This document shows positions 16,722 to 26,141 of a stretch of DNA of 46,258 bases, piece after piece. A model generated the notes under the pieces. That model was given only the letters and a program-made list of their open reading frames with translations, made no database searches and was not told where the DNA came from. The stretch lies in assembly GCF_003148885.1 (NCBI RefSeq), contig NZ_QGHD01000019.1:1-46258 (forward strand), read 5' to 3'. The translations under genes and the position numbers were made by a program. Position 1 is the stretch's first letter; every line of letters starts with the position of its first letter. The DNA is from Hallerella porci (GTDB lineage Bacteria > Fibrobacterota > Fibrobacteria > Fibrobacterales > Fibrobacteraceae).

Positions 16722-18112
16722 ATAAAAAAGGTTTTACTCTGATCGAATTGGTCGTGTATATGGCGATGATAGGCATCGTCGTTTTGATTGCTGGACAAGC
16801 TTTTTCGGATAGCACCAAATTTCGCGTGCGTTCACAAAATATGCTGAAAGCTTCTCAAGAAGCGGAAAATGTCGGCATTTTATTCAAAAACGATGTCTCG
16901 CAAATGGGCGCAAAAAGCTCTCTTGAAGAAACGGTCGCGGGTGATGATGATGAATTTAGCGATTCGCATAAAGCGATTCTTTTTATGAATCCGAATGTGG
17001 CGACAGAAACGATGCGCGATTCTTCTTCTTATCGCATTTCACCGCAGAATCCTGCAGTAGGACAAAATTTAGATAGTTTAATATTTCGCAAAATCCGTTA
17101 TCAGGATAACGGAAAATTTGGCGCAGTTGAAGAAGTCTATTGGGTTTTATTCAATGGCGTTTTAAAGCGTTCTTGTAAAATTTTGGAAAAAGCGTCTGGT
17201 GTGGAAGATGCACCATGTGCCGCTGCGGGTTCGGATCATGATGCGGTGGATGATTTGATGGTGGAAATGGCGACGAATGTGAAAAAATTCCAAGTTCTCG
17301 CCGCAATTCCTTCGATTCGAAGCGATGCTTCGGGTGTGGAAAATCAAGATGAACAACTTTTCCCGACGCGCGGAACACAGGCTTTCCGGATGGTGCCGCG
17401 TTATGGCGAAAACAATTTCAATTATTTCAACGCGAAGAATACCGATAGCAATTCGGTTCTTCTCAGCGGCTTTACTTCGAATTTCGATTTGAAAACGAAT
17501 ACGCCGAATGAAAATGGAAAATTGGTGAACCAAGCTTTTGCGTTTTTAAAGAATGACGCTTCGGAAAATTGGGCGGCTCTTTGCGCGGAGTCGGGAAATT
17601 ATTTTTCGTTCGGCAAGGGAATGGAATATGAAATTTCTTTTGAAATGCCATATCCGAGTCATGACAATGATAAATCGCGGTTATTCGTCCCGGGGCGCGA
17701 TCATATGGCTGTGGGATTCCGCGATGTCAACGGCAATCGTCCCGATGAAATTGATGACTTTTTATTTTATCCACCGGCGACTTCGGCTGCGGGAGTTGTT
17801 CCGCGTAAGATGCGCTTTACGGTAAAAGATTCGGTGAAAAATGTGTGCTTAGCATTTACCTTTGCGAGCTATTCGCCGGAAGCTTTCAACGGAACGGTTA
17901 CGATTGAAAATTTAAGACTACTGCAAATCGCAAGTTCTTATTATCAGTTTGATGAAAATAAACCGTATGTGGAATCGAGCGATAAGCAAAATGTGAAAGC
18001 GTTAAAGCTTATTTTGCAAGTCAAGCGCGGTGGCGTTTCTGAAAATGATGCTGGGGAAACAGGTGAAGTCTCTTTAGTCGTTCCGGTGCCGAGTAATGGT
18101 CCGCGCAACTGA
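16718..18112 (+). CDS. Prepilin-like protein (PilW/GspJ-like), large
   Basis: The 464-aa product starts MNKKG|FTLIELVVYMAMIGIVVLIAG, a canonical prepilin with Glu at +5. The soluble part is long for a minor pilin and includes a stretch (about 215-420) resembling a carbohydrate-binding beta-sandwich, with aromatic and acidic residues. Start overlaps the previous stop (ATGA) and GGGAG stands about 8 nt upstream. The next gene begins right at its stop. It probably sits at the tip complex with the giant PilX-like protein. Confidence 0.8.
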   Translation: MNKKGFTLIELVVYMAMIGIVVLIAGQAFSDSTKFRVRSQNMLKASQEAENVGILFKNDVSQMGAKSSLEETVAGDDDEFSDSHKAILFMNPNVATETMRDSSSYRISPQNPAVGQNLDSLIFRKIRYQDNGKFGAVEEVYWVLFNGVLKRSCKILEKASGVEDAPCAAAGSDHDAVDDLMVEMATNVKKFQVLAAIPSIRSDASGVENQDEQLFPTRGTQAFRMVPRYGENNFNYFNAKNTDSNSVLLSGFTSNFDLKTNTPNENGKLVNQAFAFLKNDASENWAALCAESGNYFSFGKGMEYEISFEMPYPSHDNDKSRLFVPGRDHMAVGFRDVNGNRPDEIDDFLFYPPATSAAGVVPRKMRFTVKDSVKNVCLAFTFASYSPEAFNGTVTIENLRLLQIASSYYQFDENKPYVESSDKQNVKALKLILQVKRGGVSENDAGETGEVSLVVPVPSNGPRN

Positions 18113-18126
18113 TGGAGGTTGGGTTT

Positions 18127-21100
18127 ATGCAGAACAAGAAAGGTGTTTCGTTAATCGTTGTGCTTCTCTTTATGTTGGTGGCGACGATTGCTGCTACCGC
18201 AACTTACCGTTGGATTACTTCGGAAGAACGTTCTTCGGCTTCGCGGATGCTCCAAGAAGAAGCCTATCAAAGCGCAGTCGCTGGAATTGAATCGGCGCGG
18301 TCGTGGATGGCGTATCACGCAAACGATGTCGGCGCTCTCATTAAGCAATATAAAGATGGCGATAATAAACCGCTCAATTTGACAAGCCGATTTGCAGAAC
18401 TTGCGCACGCAGGACAAAATTACGAAGTGTGGCTCGTCGGGGCGAATACCGAAAATACCACTTACAAACTCAAAATACTCGCCGAAGGTCGCGCCCGCGA
18501 AGGCGCTGCAAAGCACAAAGAATTAGCCATTCTTAATGTCGATGGCCTTTACCAAGTTTTTATTCCTCAAGCGCAAACGAAGAAAAAGGTGAGCTTTGAT
18601 TACGCATATTTCGGCGGTTCGTATTTGGGAGCGGGTAATGTAGGCGTCACTTCGGCAGTGATCAATGGAAACTGGAAAGGAAACCCGCAAAGTATTGAAA
18701 AAAATTTTGTGGTGACAGGAAACGCAGAATTAAGCGGTAGCGATGTTTACGTGGGAAAACTCGCTTGTGTCGGTGGAAATTTATCACCGCAAAACCAAGG
18801 CATTCACGGCGGAAGTCTTTATGTCGGCGGCACTTTTAACGGCAACTTGAAAATGACCGGCGATGTTTATTTTGATGGAAAAGCTTATACGCAAGAAGGC
18901 GGGGATTGTGCGGTCGCAGGAAATGTGATGGTGAATGGACTTTTGAAGAAGCATTCTAACCAACCATTTCGCATTGCAGGAAATTTGTGCACCAGTGAAA
19001 ATGGTCTTGTCATTTCGGAAACGACAAACGGTGGCAAGGAACTTTCTGTAGCGGGAAATGTTTGGATGCCTGGAGATTTGAATTTCCTTTGGGCGGATGG
19101 TATAGCGCATTCTGGAACAGATTCGGCAATTGTCAGCGATTTTTGGAATTCGGATCCGTTGGAACAATATTATTATCAAATGTTCCTAGGAACTAACGAA
19201 CATTCGCAAGTTTATATTCGCCATGCAAATTCTTCGAAAAATTACAATTCATTGCGGAGTGATAAAACTTTTACCGAATCGGCAGATGCAACGAATTATC
19301 GGAGCTGCTTAACGCCGGCAGATCCGTGTGAAGAATATGGATATTGGGGCTGGGGTTGGAAATATTGCAAAAAATATCGAGCGAGCGGAGCTTGTTCGAA
19401 TTGGTCGACTTGGAATAGTGAAAGTTATTCCCCGCTTCCCGAGAAGAACGCGCAAGATGACAAGTATTATGTTTACTTCAATCAAAGTGGAGTTCCTGAT
19501 GTAGAATTTAAAAGCCAATACAATGATTATTGGAAAGAAAATACGCCGGGATATTTTGTCGGCGGCGCTTGGTTCTTTGATCTTTGGAATGTGTGGAATG
19601 AATATCAATTCCGCAATGATAAAGTGAATCTTTCCTATAAAAATGGAAAAGTGCAATCTACACTTTATTGTAAAAAGCAAGGAAATTTTGCTGCTGGAAC
19701 GCATGAAATGGCTGCATTCCGTCCGGTTTGTTATGTGGCTCCGTGGTTCAAATCCAACGGACATGTGATTTCTAATTTGCCGATGGAAGTGCCTTTTGAA
19801 TGTGCAGATAAGGTAAAAGAAGACTGCGATTCCATTTGGAAAAAGAAACCGGGTTGCGATGGTTCTTCGTATAAAGTCGATGATGTGTTGACGACGGGTT
19901 ATAGTAAATTTGCGAGTTTTTCGGGAAAAGGCTGTGCTGCGGGCATTACATCTTGGAGTAACGATATCGTTTCGAAGTTAAATGCTTGCTATAAAGAAAA
20001 TAATGAAGATGAAACGTTAAAACAACAGAATTTGTATAACGGATTTTTGGTCGTAGAAGTGAACGGCGGAACCTCTTCGACAAATCCCGGCGGCACTTTG
20101 GACGGCAAATTTATCATTATTGCTAATGACAAATTGGATACGCAACTGCCAAAGACAACGGAAGGCTCGCATGTATTCTTGTTCTTAAAACAAGGGGCGA
20201 GCAACATCAAAGATTCGGATGTCAAAAATTATTTCATCTATACAGAACAGAAAATTGAAAATACGTTGAACATGAAAATCAACGGGACGATTTATGCGAC
20301 GGCAGAAACTTGTGCGGGCATGGGAACCATGCAATCGTCTTCGATTACCTACAATCCGGAATTGGTGCAAGAATTGACGGATGCGGGAATTATTTGCGAT
20401 AATGATGGCTCGAGTTGCGGCGGCGTCAATTCGTCGTCTTCGTCAAGCGGCGGTTCGGGCTCGGGCACAGGCTCGGAGGATGATGATTTCGGGCACATGG
20501 ATGCGTATTACGTCGCGACTTCTCCGCAGCTCGGCGTTACGGTCGAATCGCAATATCGGAATAATGAACGCTTGGATAATTTGGCGAGTGCGGTTTCGGT
20601 AGATCCGTCGTTTATCGTGCTTCCGCGTGTGGTTTATTTGACGCAACAAGCGCCGGGAAAATTGGAAGATTATTACGGCTTAATTCCTTTGAATGGACGT
20701 TCCGAAGTGCAATCGCCGGCGGTAACTTGCGACAATGAAATTTCGCCGACGGGTCTCTTGTACGATGGCACGAATAAAATTCCAGAAGGCTATTATACTT
20801 GCCGCGTCATGGCAAGCGTGGACGGCAGAGCTTCTACAGTTCCGTTCTATGTTGTTGTGAAAGGCTCGAAAGAATCTTCAATTTATGTTTCGTTCAAAGA
20901 ATCGAGCGTGAAAGTGGCGAAAGGGGCTTCAACAACTTTGTCTTTGGTGACTTCAGCGCTCACTTCGACGGAACAAGCAGAATATGAAGTGACGATTTTA
21001 AAACCCTCGGAAACCGACGGTTGGACGGTGACTCCGTTATCGGGCGTTACTTGCTCCGATCGGACTTGCAAGGTGAAAATTTCTTCGTCCAATCCGGAAA

Positions 21101-22800
21101 CTCCTGTCTTTAACGTCACCAGTGTGAATGGCACGGGCTCGATGACATTCTTTATCACCGAAAGTTCGGGATGTCTCCCGGGAACGAATCCGACGGAAAC
21201 GGTTCTCAGCGCTTCGTTTGTGACGATCGTTCGCGAAGATGTTTCCAAGTGCGCTCTTCCGGAATGCGGAACTTTGATAGGTGATGACCGCCCGAATTGC
21301 AATTCTACCAAAACATGGTTTACGGTAACGGGAACGGATTGCTCCGTCGATGTTGCGAATGAAAAATGGAGCTGCGGCGTCGCAGGCGATATTATGGGAA
21401 AAGCGGCTTCTTCTGTGCCGACTGGATGCGAAGTCATCATTCCGCCGGTGACATTAAAAGCGCCGCTCGAAGAAAATAGCACGCAGATTATTTACGCATC
21501 TCTCAAAGCGAAAAAATCGAAATTGACCGTGAAATTTTCTGGCAAAGATATTAGCGGAAATCCGGGCATTAACGTGACGATTTACCGCGCCGACGGCTCG
21601 AAGGTAGACGATCTCTGTTCTTACGACAATGCGAAAACGAACGGCTGCGAATACAGCGTTTACACCGGAGAATCCGCGGAATTTGCCCTTGAAAATGGCG
21701 ACGATAAGAGCTTTAATTATTGGTCGTGCGAAGGTGGCAACTGCCCGACGGAAACGTTGAGAAATACCGCATACAGCGTGCCTTCGATTTCGGTCGATAA
21801 TACGGTCATCGCGCACTTTAACGAAAACGATGATCATTGCTTCTTCGATGAATTTACGACGAGCGCATCGTGCGAATCGACGACGGGAACAGAAAATGCC
21901 AAGTATTGCATTAGCGCAGCGGGCAAAGCGAAAAATGCAAAATGGTATGTTGCCGAAAAATCCAACATTTCGGAAGATGCGCTTAAAGCGCTCGATTATT
22001 CAGATGGTCACATTTCTTTAAGACGCGGCATTGCGGATCAAGTCGAAGCGAATAAGCCGGCGATGCTCATTTTGAGTTCGGCGGATGCGGGAATTTACGG
22101 CACGCTCACGGCGCAATTCTTAGTTCCGAAAGCGGGCTCGGGCTCGAATAAATCGATGGCGGGCATTAACAATTCGGGATTCGTATTGCGCTCCAATACA
22201 CTCGGCACTCAATACTTGATTTTGAATGTGTTTACAAATAGCTCGGGCGATTTGACCGCAAAAGTTTGCGTCGCTGGCGGAGCTTGCTTAGAACGCGAAC
22301 TTGTGAACGGCAGTTCTACCCTTTCTGTTTCTTCGACGGAAATTGTGACGATGCAAGCGACTCTCGCAAAGAAAGAGGATGGCGATCATTTGAATGTCAA
22401 AGTCGTCGTCGGTTATTCGGGCACAACGAGTGCTTCTGCAGACTTTAATTTGCTGAATTTGAAAGGCGCTGCGGCGTACGCCAATCATGCGCATCAATCG
22501 GTGGGCTTTGCGCTTTCGCATCCGAATTTCAAATTATACGATATCGGTTGGACAAGCGAAGATTACGGCGCCGAATGCTGGGATACTCCGCCGACGGTAA
22601 AATGCTCTTTCCGCGCGGCTTATGTGGGAGGCATCGTGCCGAAGGGCACTTCTGTCAAACCGTGGGTCGGTTATTCGAGTTGGTTTAACAGCAGTTCTTG
22701 CTCGCCGACTTATTTTTGTGCCGATGGGAAAAGCGATTACCCAGACGACTGCGACAACCGTGAATTTGCGCGACGCAACGTTGCGCGTGGAATTGGATAA
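18127..22800 (+). CDS. Giant PilX-like secreted protein, N-terminal part before frameshift
   Basis: ATG 18127 follows GGAGG by 8 nt. The product starts MQNKKGVSLIVVLLFMLVAT, a PilX-type prepilin N-terminus lacking the usual Glu at +5. Residues 30-130 are a PilX-like helix region; a beta-helix-like part with repeated G-N-V/G-N-L turns (about 160-300) follows, then aromatic Cys-containing domains, a Ser/Gly linker ending in acidic residues near 765-785, and Cys-rich beta domains to the end. The frame stops at 22800 after a nonsensical tail (NREFARRNVARGIG), while the sensible sequence continues in the next frame from about 22750. One extra base near 22735-22765 therefore splits the gene: either a real mutation or a sequencing error. 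Intact length would be about 2,295 aa. Likely a pilus-tip adhesin. Confidence 0.8.
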   Translation: MQNKKGVSLIVVLLFMLVATIAATATYRWITSEERSSASRMLQEEAYQSAVAGIESARSWMAYHANDVGALIKQYKDGDNKPLNLTSRFAELAHAGQNYEVWLVGANTENTTYKLKILAEGRAREGAAKHKELAILNVDGLYQVFIPQAQTKKKVSFDYAYFGGSYLGAGNVGVTSAVINGNWKGNPQSIEKNFVVTGNAELSGSDVYVGKLACVGGNLSPQNQGIHGGSLYVGGTFNGNLKMTGDVYFDGKAYTQEGGDCAVAGNVMVNGLLKKHSNQPFRIAGNLCTSENGLVISETTNGGKELSVAGNVWMPGDLNFLWADGIAHSGTDSAIVSDFWNSDPLEQYYYQMFLGTNEHSQVYIRHANSSKNYNSLRSDKTFTESADATNYRSCLTPADPCEEYGYWGWGWKYCKKYRASGACSNWSTWNSESYSPLPEKNAQDDKYYVYFNQSGVPDVEFKSQYNDYWKENTPGYFVGGAWFFDLWNVWNEYQFRNDKVNLSYKNGKVQSTLYCKKQGNFAAGTHEMAAFRPVCYVAPWFKSNGHVISNLPMEVPFECADKVKEDCDSIWKKKPGCDGSSYKVDDVLTTGYSKFASFSGKGCAAGITSWSNDIVSKLNACYKENNEDETLKQQNLYNGFLVVEVNGGTSSTNPGGTLDGKFIIIANDKLDTQLPKTTEGSHVFLFLKQGASNIKDSDVKNYFIYTEQKIENTLNMKINGTIYATAETCAGMGTMQSSSITYNPELVQELTDAGIICDNDGSSCGGVNSSSSSSGGSGSGTGSEDDDFGHMDAYYVATSPQLGVTVESQYRNNERLDNLASAVSVDPSFIVLPRVVYLTQQAPGKLEDYYGLIPLNGRSEVQSPAVTCDNEISPTGLLYDGTNKIPEGYYTCRVMASVDGRASTVPFYVVVKGSKESSIYVSFKESSVKVAKGASTTLSLVTSALTSTEQAEYEVTILKPSETDGWTVTPLSGVTCSDRTCKVKISSSNPETPVFNVTSVNGTGSMTFFITESSGCLPGTNPTETVLSASFVTIVREDVSKCALPECGTLIGDDRPNCNSTKTWFTVTGTDCSVDVANEKWSCGVAGDIMGKAASSVPTGCEVIIPPVTLKAPLEENSTQIIYASLKAKKSKLTVKFSGKDISGNPGINVTIYRADGSKVDDLCSYDNAKTNGCEYSVYTGESAEFALENGDDKSFNYWSCEGGNCPTETLRNTAYSVPSISVDNTVIAHFNENDDHCFFDEFTTSASCESTTGTENAKYCISAAGKAKNAKWYVAEKSNISEDALKALDYSDGHISLRRGIADQVEANKPAMLILSSADAGIYGTLTAQFLVPKAGSGSNKSMAGINNSGFVLRSNTLGTQYLILNVFTNSSGDLTAKVCVAGGACLERELVNGSSTLSVSSTEIVTMQATLAKKEDGDHLNVKVVVGYSGTTSASADFNLLNLKGAAAYANHAHQSVGFALSHPNFKLYDIGWTSEDYGAECWDTPPTVKCSFRAAYVGGIVPKGTSVKPWVGYSSWFNSSSCSPTYFCADGKSDYPDDCDNREFARRNVARGIG

Positions 22801-25012
22801 TCCTTTGGCAGCAGAAGTGCATATTTCTCTCTACAGCGAAAATGGCAAGAGCGAATCCTTCTGGGGCTACGACAAACCGATTTATGCCGATCCGTTTGTG
22901 ACGAACGAAACTGGAGTTTTAACCCTCAATTTGAAGGATATTGAAAATACCGAAGGATTTGATATTGAAAATATCCGCGGCATTTTGGTGCGGAATATGG
23001 AAACGGGAAAATCGGTTACCGTGAAGTCGATTACGACGAGTTGCGAACACATGCCCAAAATCAGCAACTGCAAAGCGGAATACAAATCGGGATTCTGGAA
23101 TATTTCGGCGACGATGAAAAATGCCGAAAGTATCGTCGGCTATAAAATTCAAAAATTCGTCTATGAGCAAAACGAATCAACGAAAAATGTTTCTTGCACT
23201 AATAGCGGATGTAAAATGACTGGCGATGTCTTTGTCTATGATTTGGAAGAAGACATGGACAGCTATGCGAAAAATTTAGGCAAACCGATTTACTTTAAGA
23301 TTACGCCGAATATGCAAAATGGTGCGATTGATCCGTGCGAAACCGAAAGGATTACGAGCGGAGAAATTAAGGCGTCTTGCAGCATTAACAAAACGTCGGT
23401 CGTGATAGGCGAAGGCATTCCGGTAGCGACGTATTCGCTTTCGGGCTGTCCCGATGCAAAATGCGGTTACGAAGTTTCATTGGGCGATGTCGTCTTGGCG
23501 GAGGCGACTGGCGGCGATGTGGATAAAAATACGACGAATCCGAACAAAGCCAATGCGGGAACGCAATCGTTAGCAGTCGGCGAATATTCGATTAAGATGC
23601 GCTCAACGAATTCGGATCGTCCGTTTAACGAAGTGGAATGTGGAAAATTTGAAGTGACCGAGCAGAAAGTGGAAATTGTTCCGACGGTTTCTTGCGAAGA
23701 TGTAAAAGCAAAAGTCGGCGAAAAAGTCACGATTACTCCCTCGGTCACGGGCTGCGATGACGGTTGCTCTTATACGCTCACGGGAATAGACCCGATGGCT
23801 TCGGGCACTTTACCGATGACGGGAATTACTTATACCGCGCCTTCAAGCGCAGGCTCTGTTGTGCACAGTTTAACAGTTACCAATCAATCTTCGAACAGAA
23901 GCGGTAGCTGTTCCTTTACTGGCGTGTATGAAGCGAGCGGAACAGGGGGGGGGGCCGTTTCGATGGATTGTGAATTTGCCAAATCGAAAGTTTTCCCTCA
24001 AGAACAGTTGGTGCTCAACACGATCAATATAAAAGGAATTACAGAAAACAAACAGCTCAATATAATGCTTAACGGTTCTGTTGTTAAAACGATGGACTGC
24101 GGTTATGGTTCTTGCTGGAACAATCAGTTCGCGGCCACCAATTCTCTCGGCACGCATACTTATGAAGTGATGCTTGACGGCTATCGTGTATGCTCGGCAA
24201 AACTGGAAGTTCAAAGTGCAATTTCTTGCGATGTCTCGAGTGAAGAAATCGGGCTTGGTGAAAGTGTAACGATTACGGGCAATTATTTAGGCTCATGTTG
24301 GAATGTTTCTGTTGCTGTGAATAATTCTGATAAATCATGGCCTCAATGTAATTCTATGTCATATACAGAAACACCAACAGCTTTAGGAACTTATGAATAT
24401 AAGATTAAAGTAAATGGTAATCCTGCCGCAGAATGTTCCAAGACGGTAAAGGTTGTTGAAAAAGCGCCGACCATTACTTGCCCGGATAATGCTGCCAAAA
24501 AAGTTGGCTCAAATATTTCTGTCAAACCAAAATCTTTGAGCGGTTGCTCAAACGGTTGCGAATATAACCTTTCGGATGGTTTCACAACATCGATGAGCGG
24601 ATATAGTTATAAGGGCGATGCGATTTCCTTTACGGCGCCTTCTTATGAAACCTCTGTCACTTACCAATTTGAAGTGAAAAATGATAAGGGCGCTGCAAAT
24701 TGCAACTTTACGTACGATTATAAGACTAGTAGTGGAACGGTGTATCCTTTGGATTTACCTAAGGATGAGCCAGTGGTAATCAAGGCGGATTCGTGTTATT
24801 CTATAACAAGTTCGACAGCATCTTGTACAAATATAAGATTCAATTGCTTGTGGAATAATGCATCAGAAGGATGTTCTATACAAGTCAATTCGAATTCACC
24901 AACAGCTGGTGGACATAATTCATCAAATAATATTCTATCGCCTAAACCAAATGAAGGTGATGTGATTTGCACATCGGACCATGTTGATAAAATTACTTGT
25001 GCGGGTTGGTAA
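22739..25012 (+). pseudogene. Giant PilX-like protein, C-terminal part in shifted frame
   Basis: Continuation of the previous gene in the +1-shifted frame: sensible protein begins at TTVNLRDATLRVELDNP and runs about 750 residues to TAA at 25012. It holds about five Cys-containing beta modules of roughly 100 residues starting with an S/D/T-C motif (SCSINKTSVVIGEG, SCEDVKAKVGEKV, DCEFAKSKVFP, SCDVSSEEIGLGE, TCPDNAAKKVGS), each with an inner G-C-x(3)-C pair or similar. A G10 tract at 23945-23954 lies between modules. From about 24230 the codons become more AT-rich, suggesting a module of different origin. No ribosome site or export signal precedes this part, so alone it would be non-functional. 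Stop is followed by a strong terminator. Confidence 0.7.
23945..23954 (+). repeat. Homopolymeric G10 tract inside coding sequence
   Basis: Ten consecutive G residues encode GGG plus the first base of an Ala codon in the linker GTGGGAVS between two Cys-rich modules of the giant pilus protein. The present length keeps the downstream frame open. Tracts of this length are classic slippage sites, so length change would truncate the protein. Confidence 0.9.
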
Positions 25013-25035
25013 CATCAACTAACGCTTTATAAAAA

Positions 25036-25076
25036 CCGCCCTCGCCTGTTGCAAACAGGCGGGAGGGTTTCCTTTT
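25036..25076 (+). terminator. Terminator of the prepilin operon
   Basis: GCCTGTT (25044-25050) and AACAGGC (25054-25060) form a perfect inner stem with a GCA loop, extended by CCCTC/GGGAGGG with small mismatches and followed by TTTCCTTTT. It ends the block that begins at 15699. Confidence 0.75.
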
Positions 25077-25136
25077 CCACTTTGCTTCTTTGGCAAATTT
25101 TCGATTGCAAAAAGTCAAATTTTCTAAATTCTAGTT

Positions 25137-26141
25137 ATGAAGAAAATTTCGCTTACGGGCATTAAGCCCACAGGAACGCCGCATCTCGGCAATTATTTGG
25201 GTGCGATTCGCCCCGCGCTCGAACTCACCAAAGATTACGATACCGTTTACTTTATCGCGGATTATCATGCGCTCACGACCGTTCACGACGGCAAAGAAAT
25301 GAGCGAAAATATTCACAAGGTCGCGGCAACGTGGCTCGCTTGCGGACTCGATCCGGAAAAAGGACTTTTTTACAAGCAGAGCGATATTCCCGAAATTTTC
25401 GAGCTCAGTTGGGCGCTGAGCTGCTTCACGCCGAAGGGCTTTATGAATCGCGCACATGCGTATAAAGCAAAAGTCGAAGCGAACCGTGCCGCTGGCGAAG
25501 ATTTGGATACGAACATCAACATGGGATTGTATTGCTATCCGTGTTTAATGGACGCCGACATTTTGATGTTCAACGCCGACGTGGTTCCGGTTGGAAAAGA
25601 CCAAAAACAGCACGTGGAATTTTCCCGCGATGTCGCCATTCGTTTCAACAAACAAATGGGCAAAGAAGTTTTCAAAATTCCAGAACCGTTGATTCAAGAA
25701 ACGACCGATGTCATTCCGGGATTAGACGGACGTAAAATGAGCAAATCGTACGACAATACGATTGAAATTTTCCTTGAACCGAAACAGCTCAAAAAGAAAA
25801 TCGGAAAAATTGTGACGAACAGTCTCCCGATTGAAGCGCCGAAAGATCCGGATACTTGCAATGTCTTCAATCTTTATCGTTTATTCGCAACTCCCGAAGA
25901 AACCGCTGCATTGGCAGAAGCCTATCGCAAAGGCGGCATGGGCTGGGGCTACGCCAAAGGCGAATTGCAAAAAGTTCTCGAACGCACATTCGGCGAAGCC
26001 CGCGAAAAATATTTTGACTTGATGGCGCATCCCGAACGCATCGATGAAATTTTGCATGCGGGTGCAGAAAAAGCGCGGCCGGTGGCACGCGCTCATATGG
26101 AACAAGTCCGCGAAGTTTTAGGATACGGAAAAATCTTCTGA
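25137..26141 (+). CDS. trpS: Tryptophan-tRNA ligase TrpS
   Basis: The 334-aa product is a class Ic aminoacyl-tRNA synthetase of normal length: HIGH-like PHLGNYLG at residues 15-22, VYFIADYHALT near 38, and KMSKS at 200-204 within GLDGRKMSKSYDN. It charges tRNA-Trp with tryptophan in the cytoplasm. No SD precedes the ATG; TAAATT (25125-25130) ends 6 nt upstream, so the message may be leaderless. Its 3' end overlaps the convergent NfeD-like gene by 24 bp. Confidence 0.96.
   Translation: MKKISLTGIKPTGTPHLGNYLGAIRPALELTKDYDTVYFIADYHALTTVHDGKEMSENIHKVAATWLACGLDPEKGLFYKQSDIPEIFELSWALSCFTPKGFMNRAHAYKAKVEANRAAGEDLDTNINMGLYCYPCLMDADILMFNADVVPVGKDQKQHVEFSRDVAIRFNKQMGKEVFKIPEPLIQETTDVIPGLDGRKMSKSYDNTIEIFLEPKQLKKKIGKIVTNSLPIEAPKDPDTCNVFNLYRLFATPEETAALAEAYRKGGMGWGYAKGELQKVLERTFGEAREKYFDLMAHPERIDEILHAGAEKARPVARAHMEQVREVLGYGKIF

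Noticed and set aside
22622-22738. Separate second gene starting before the frameshift
   Set aside because: Residues encoded here in the shifted frame look meaningless, there is no SD, and the other frame is clearly the protein up to about 22750.
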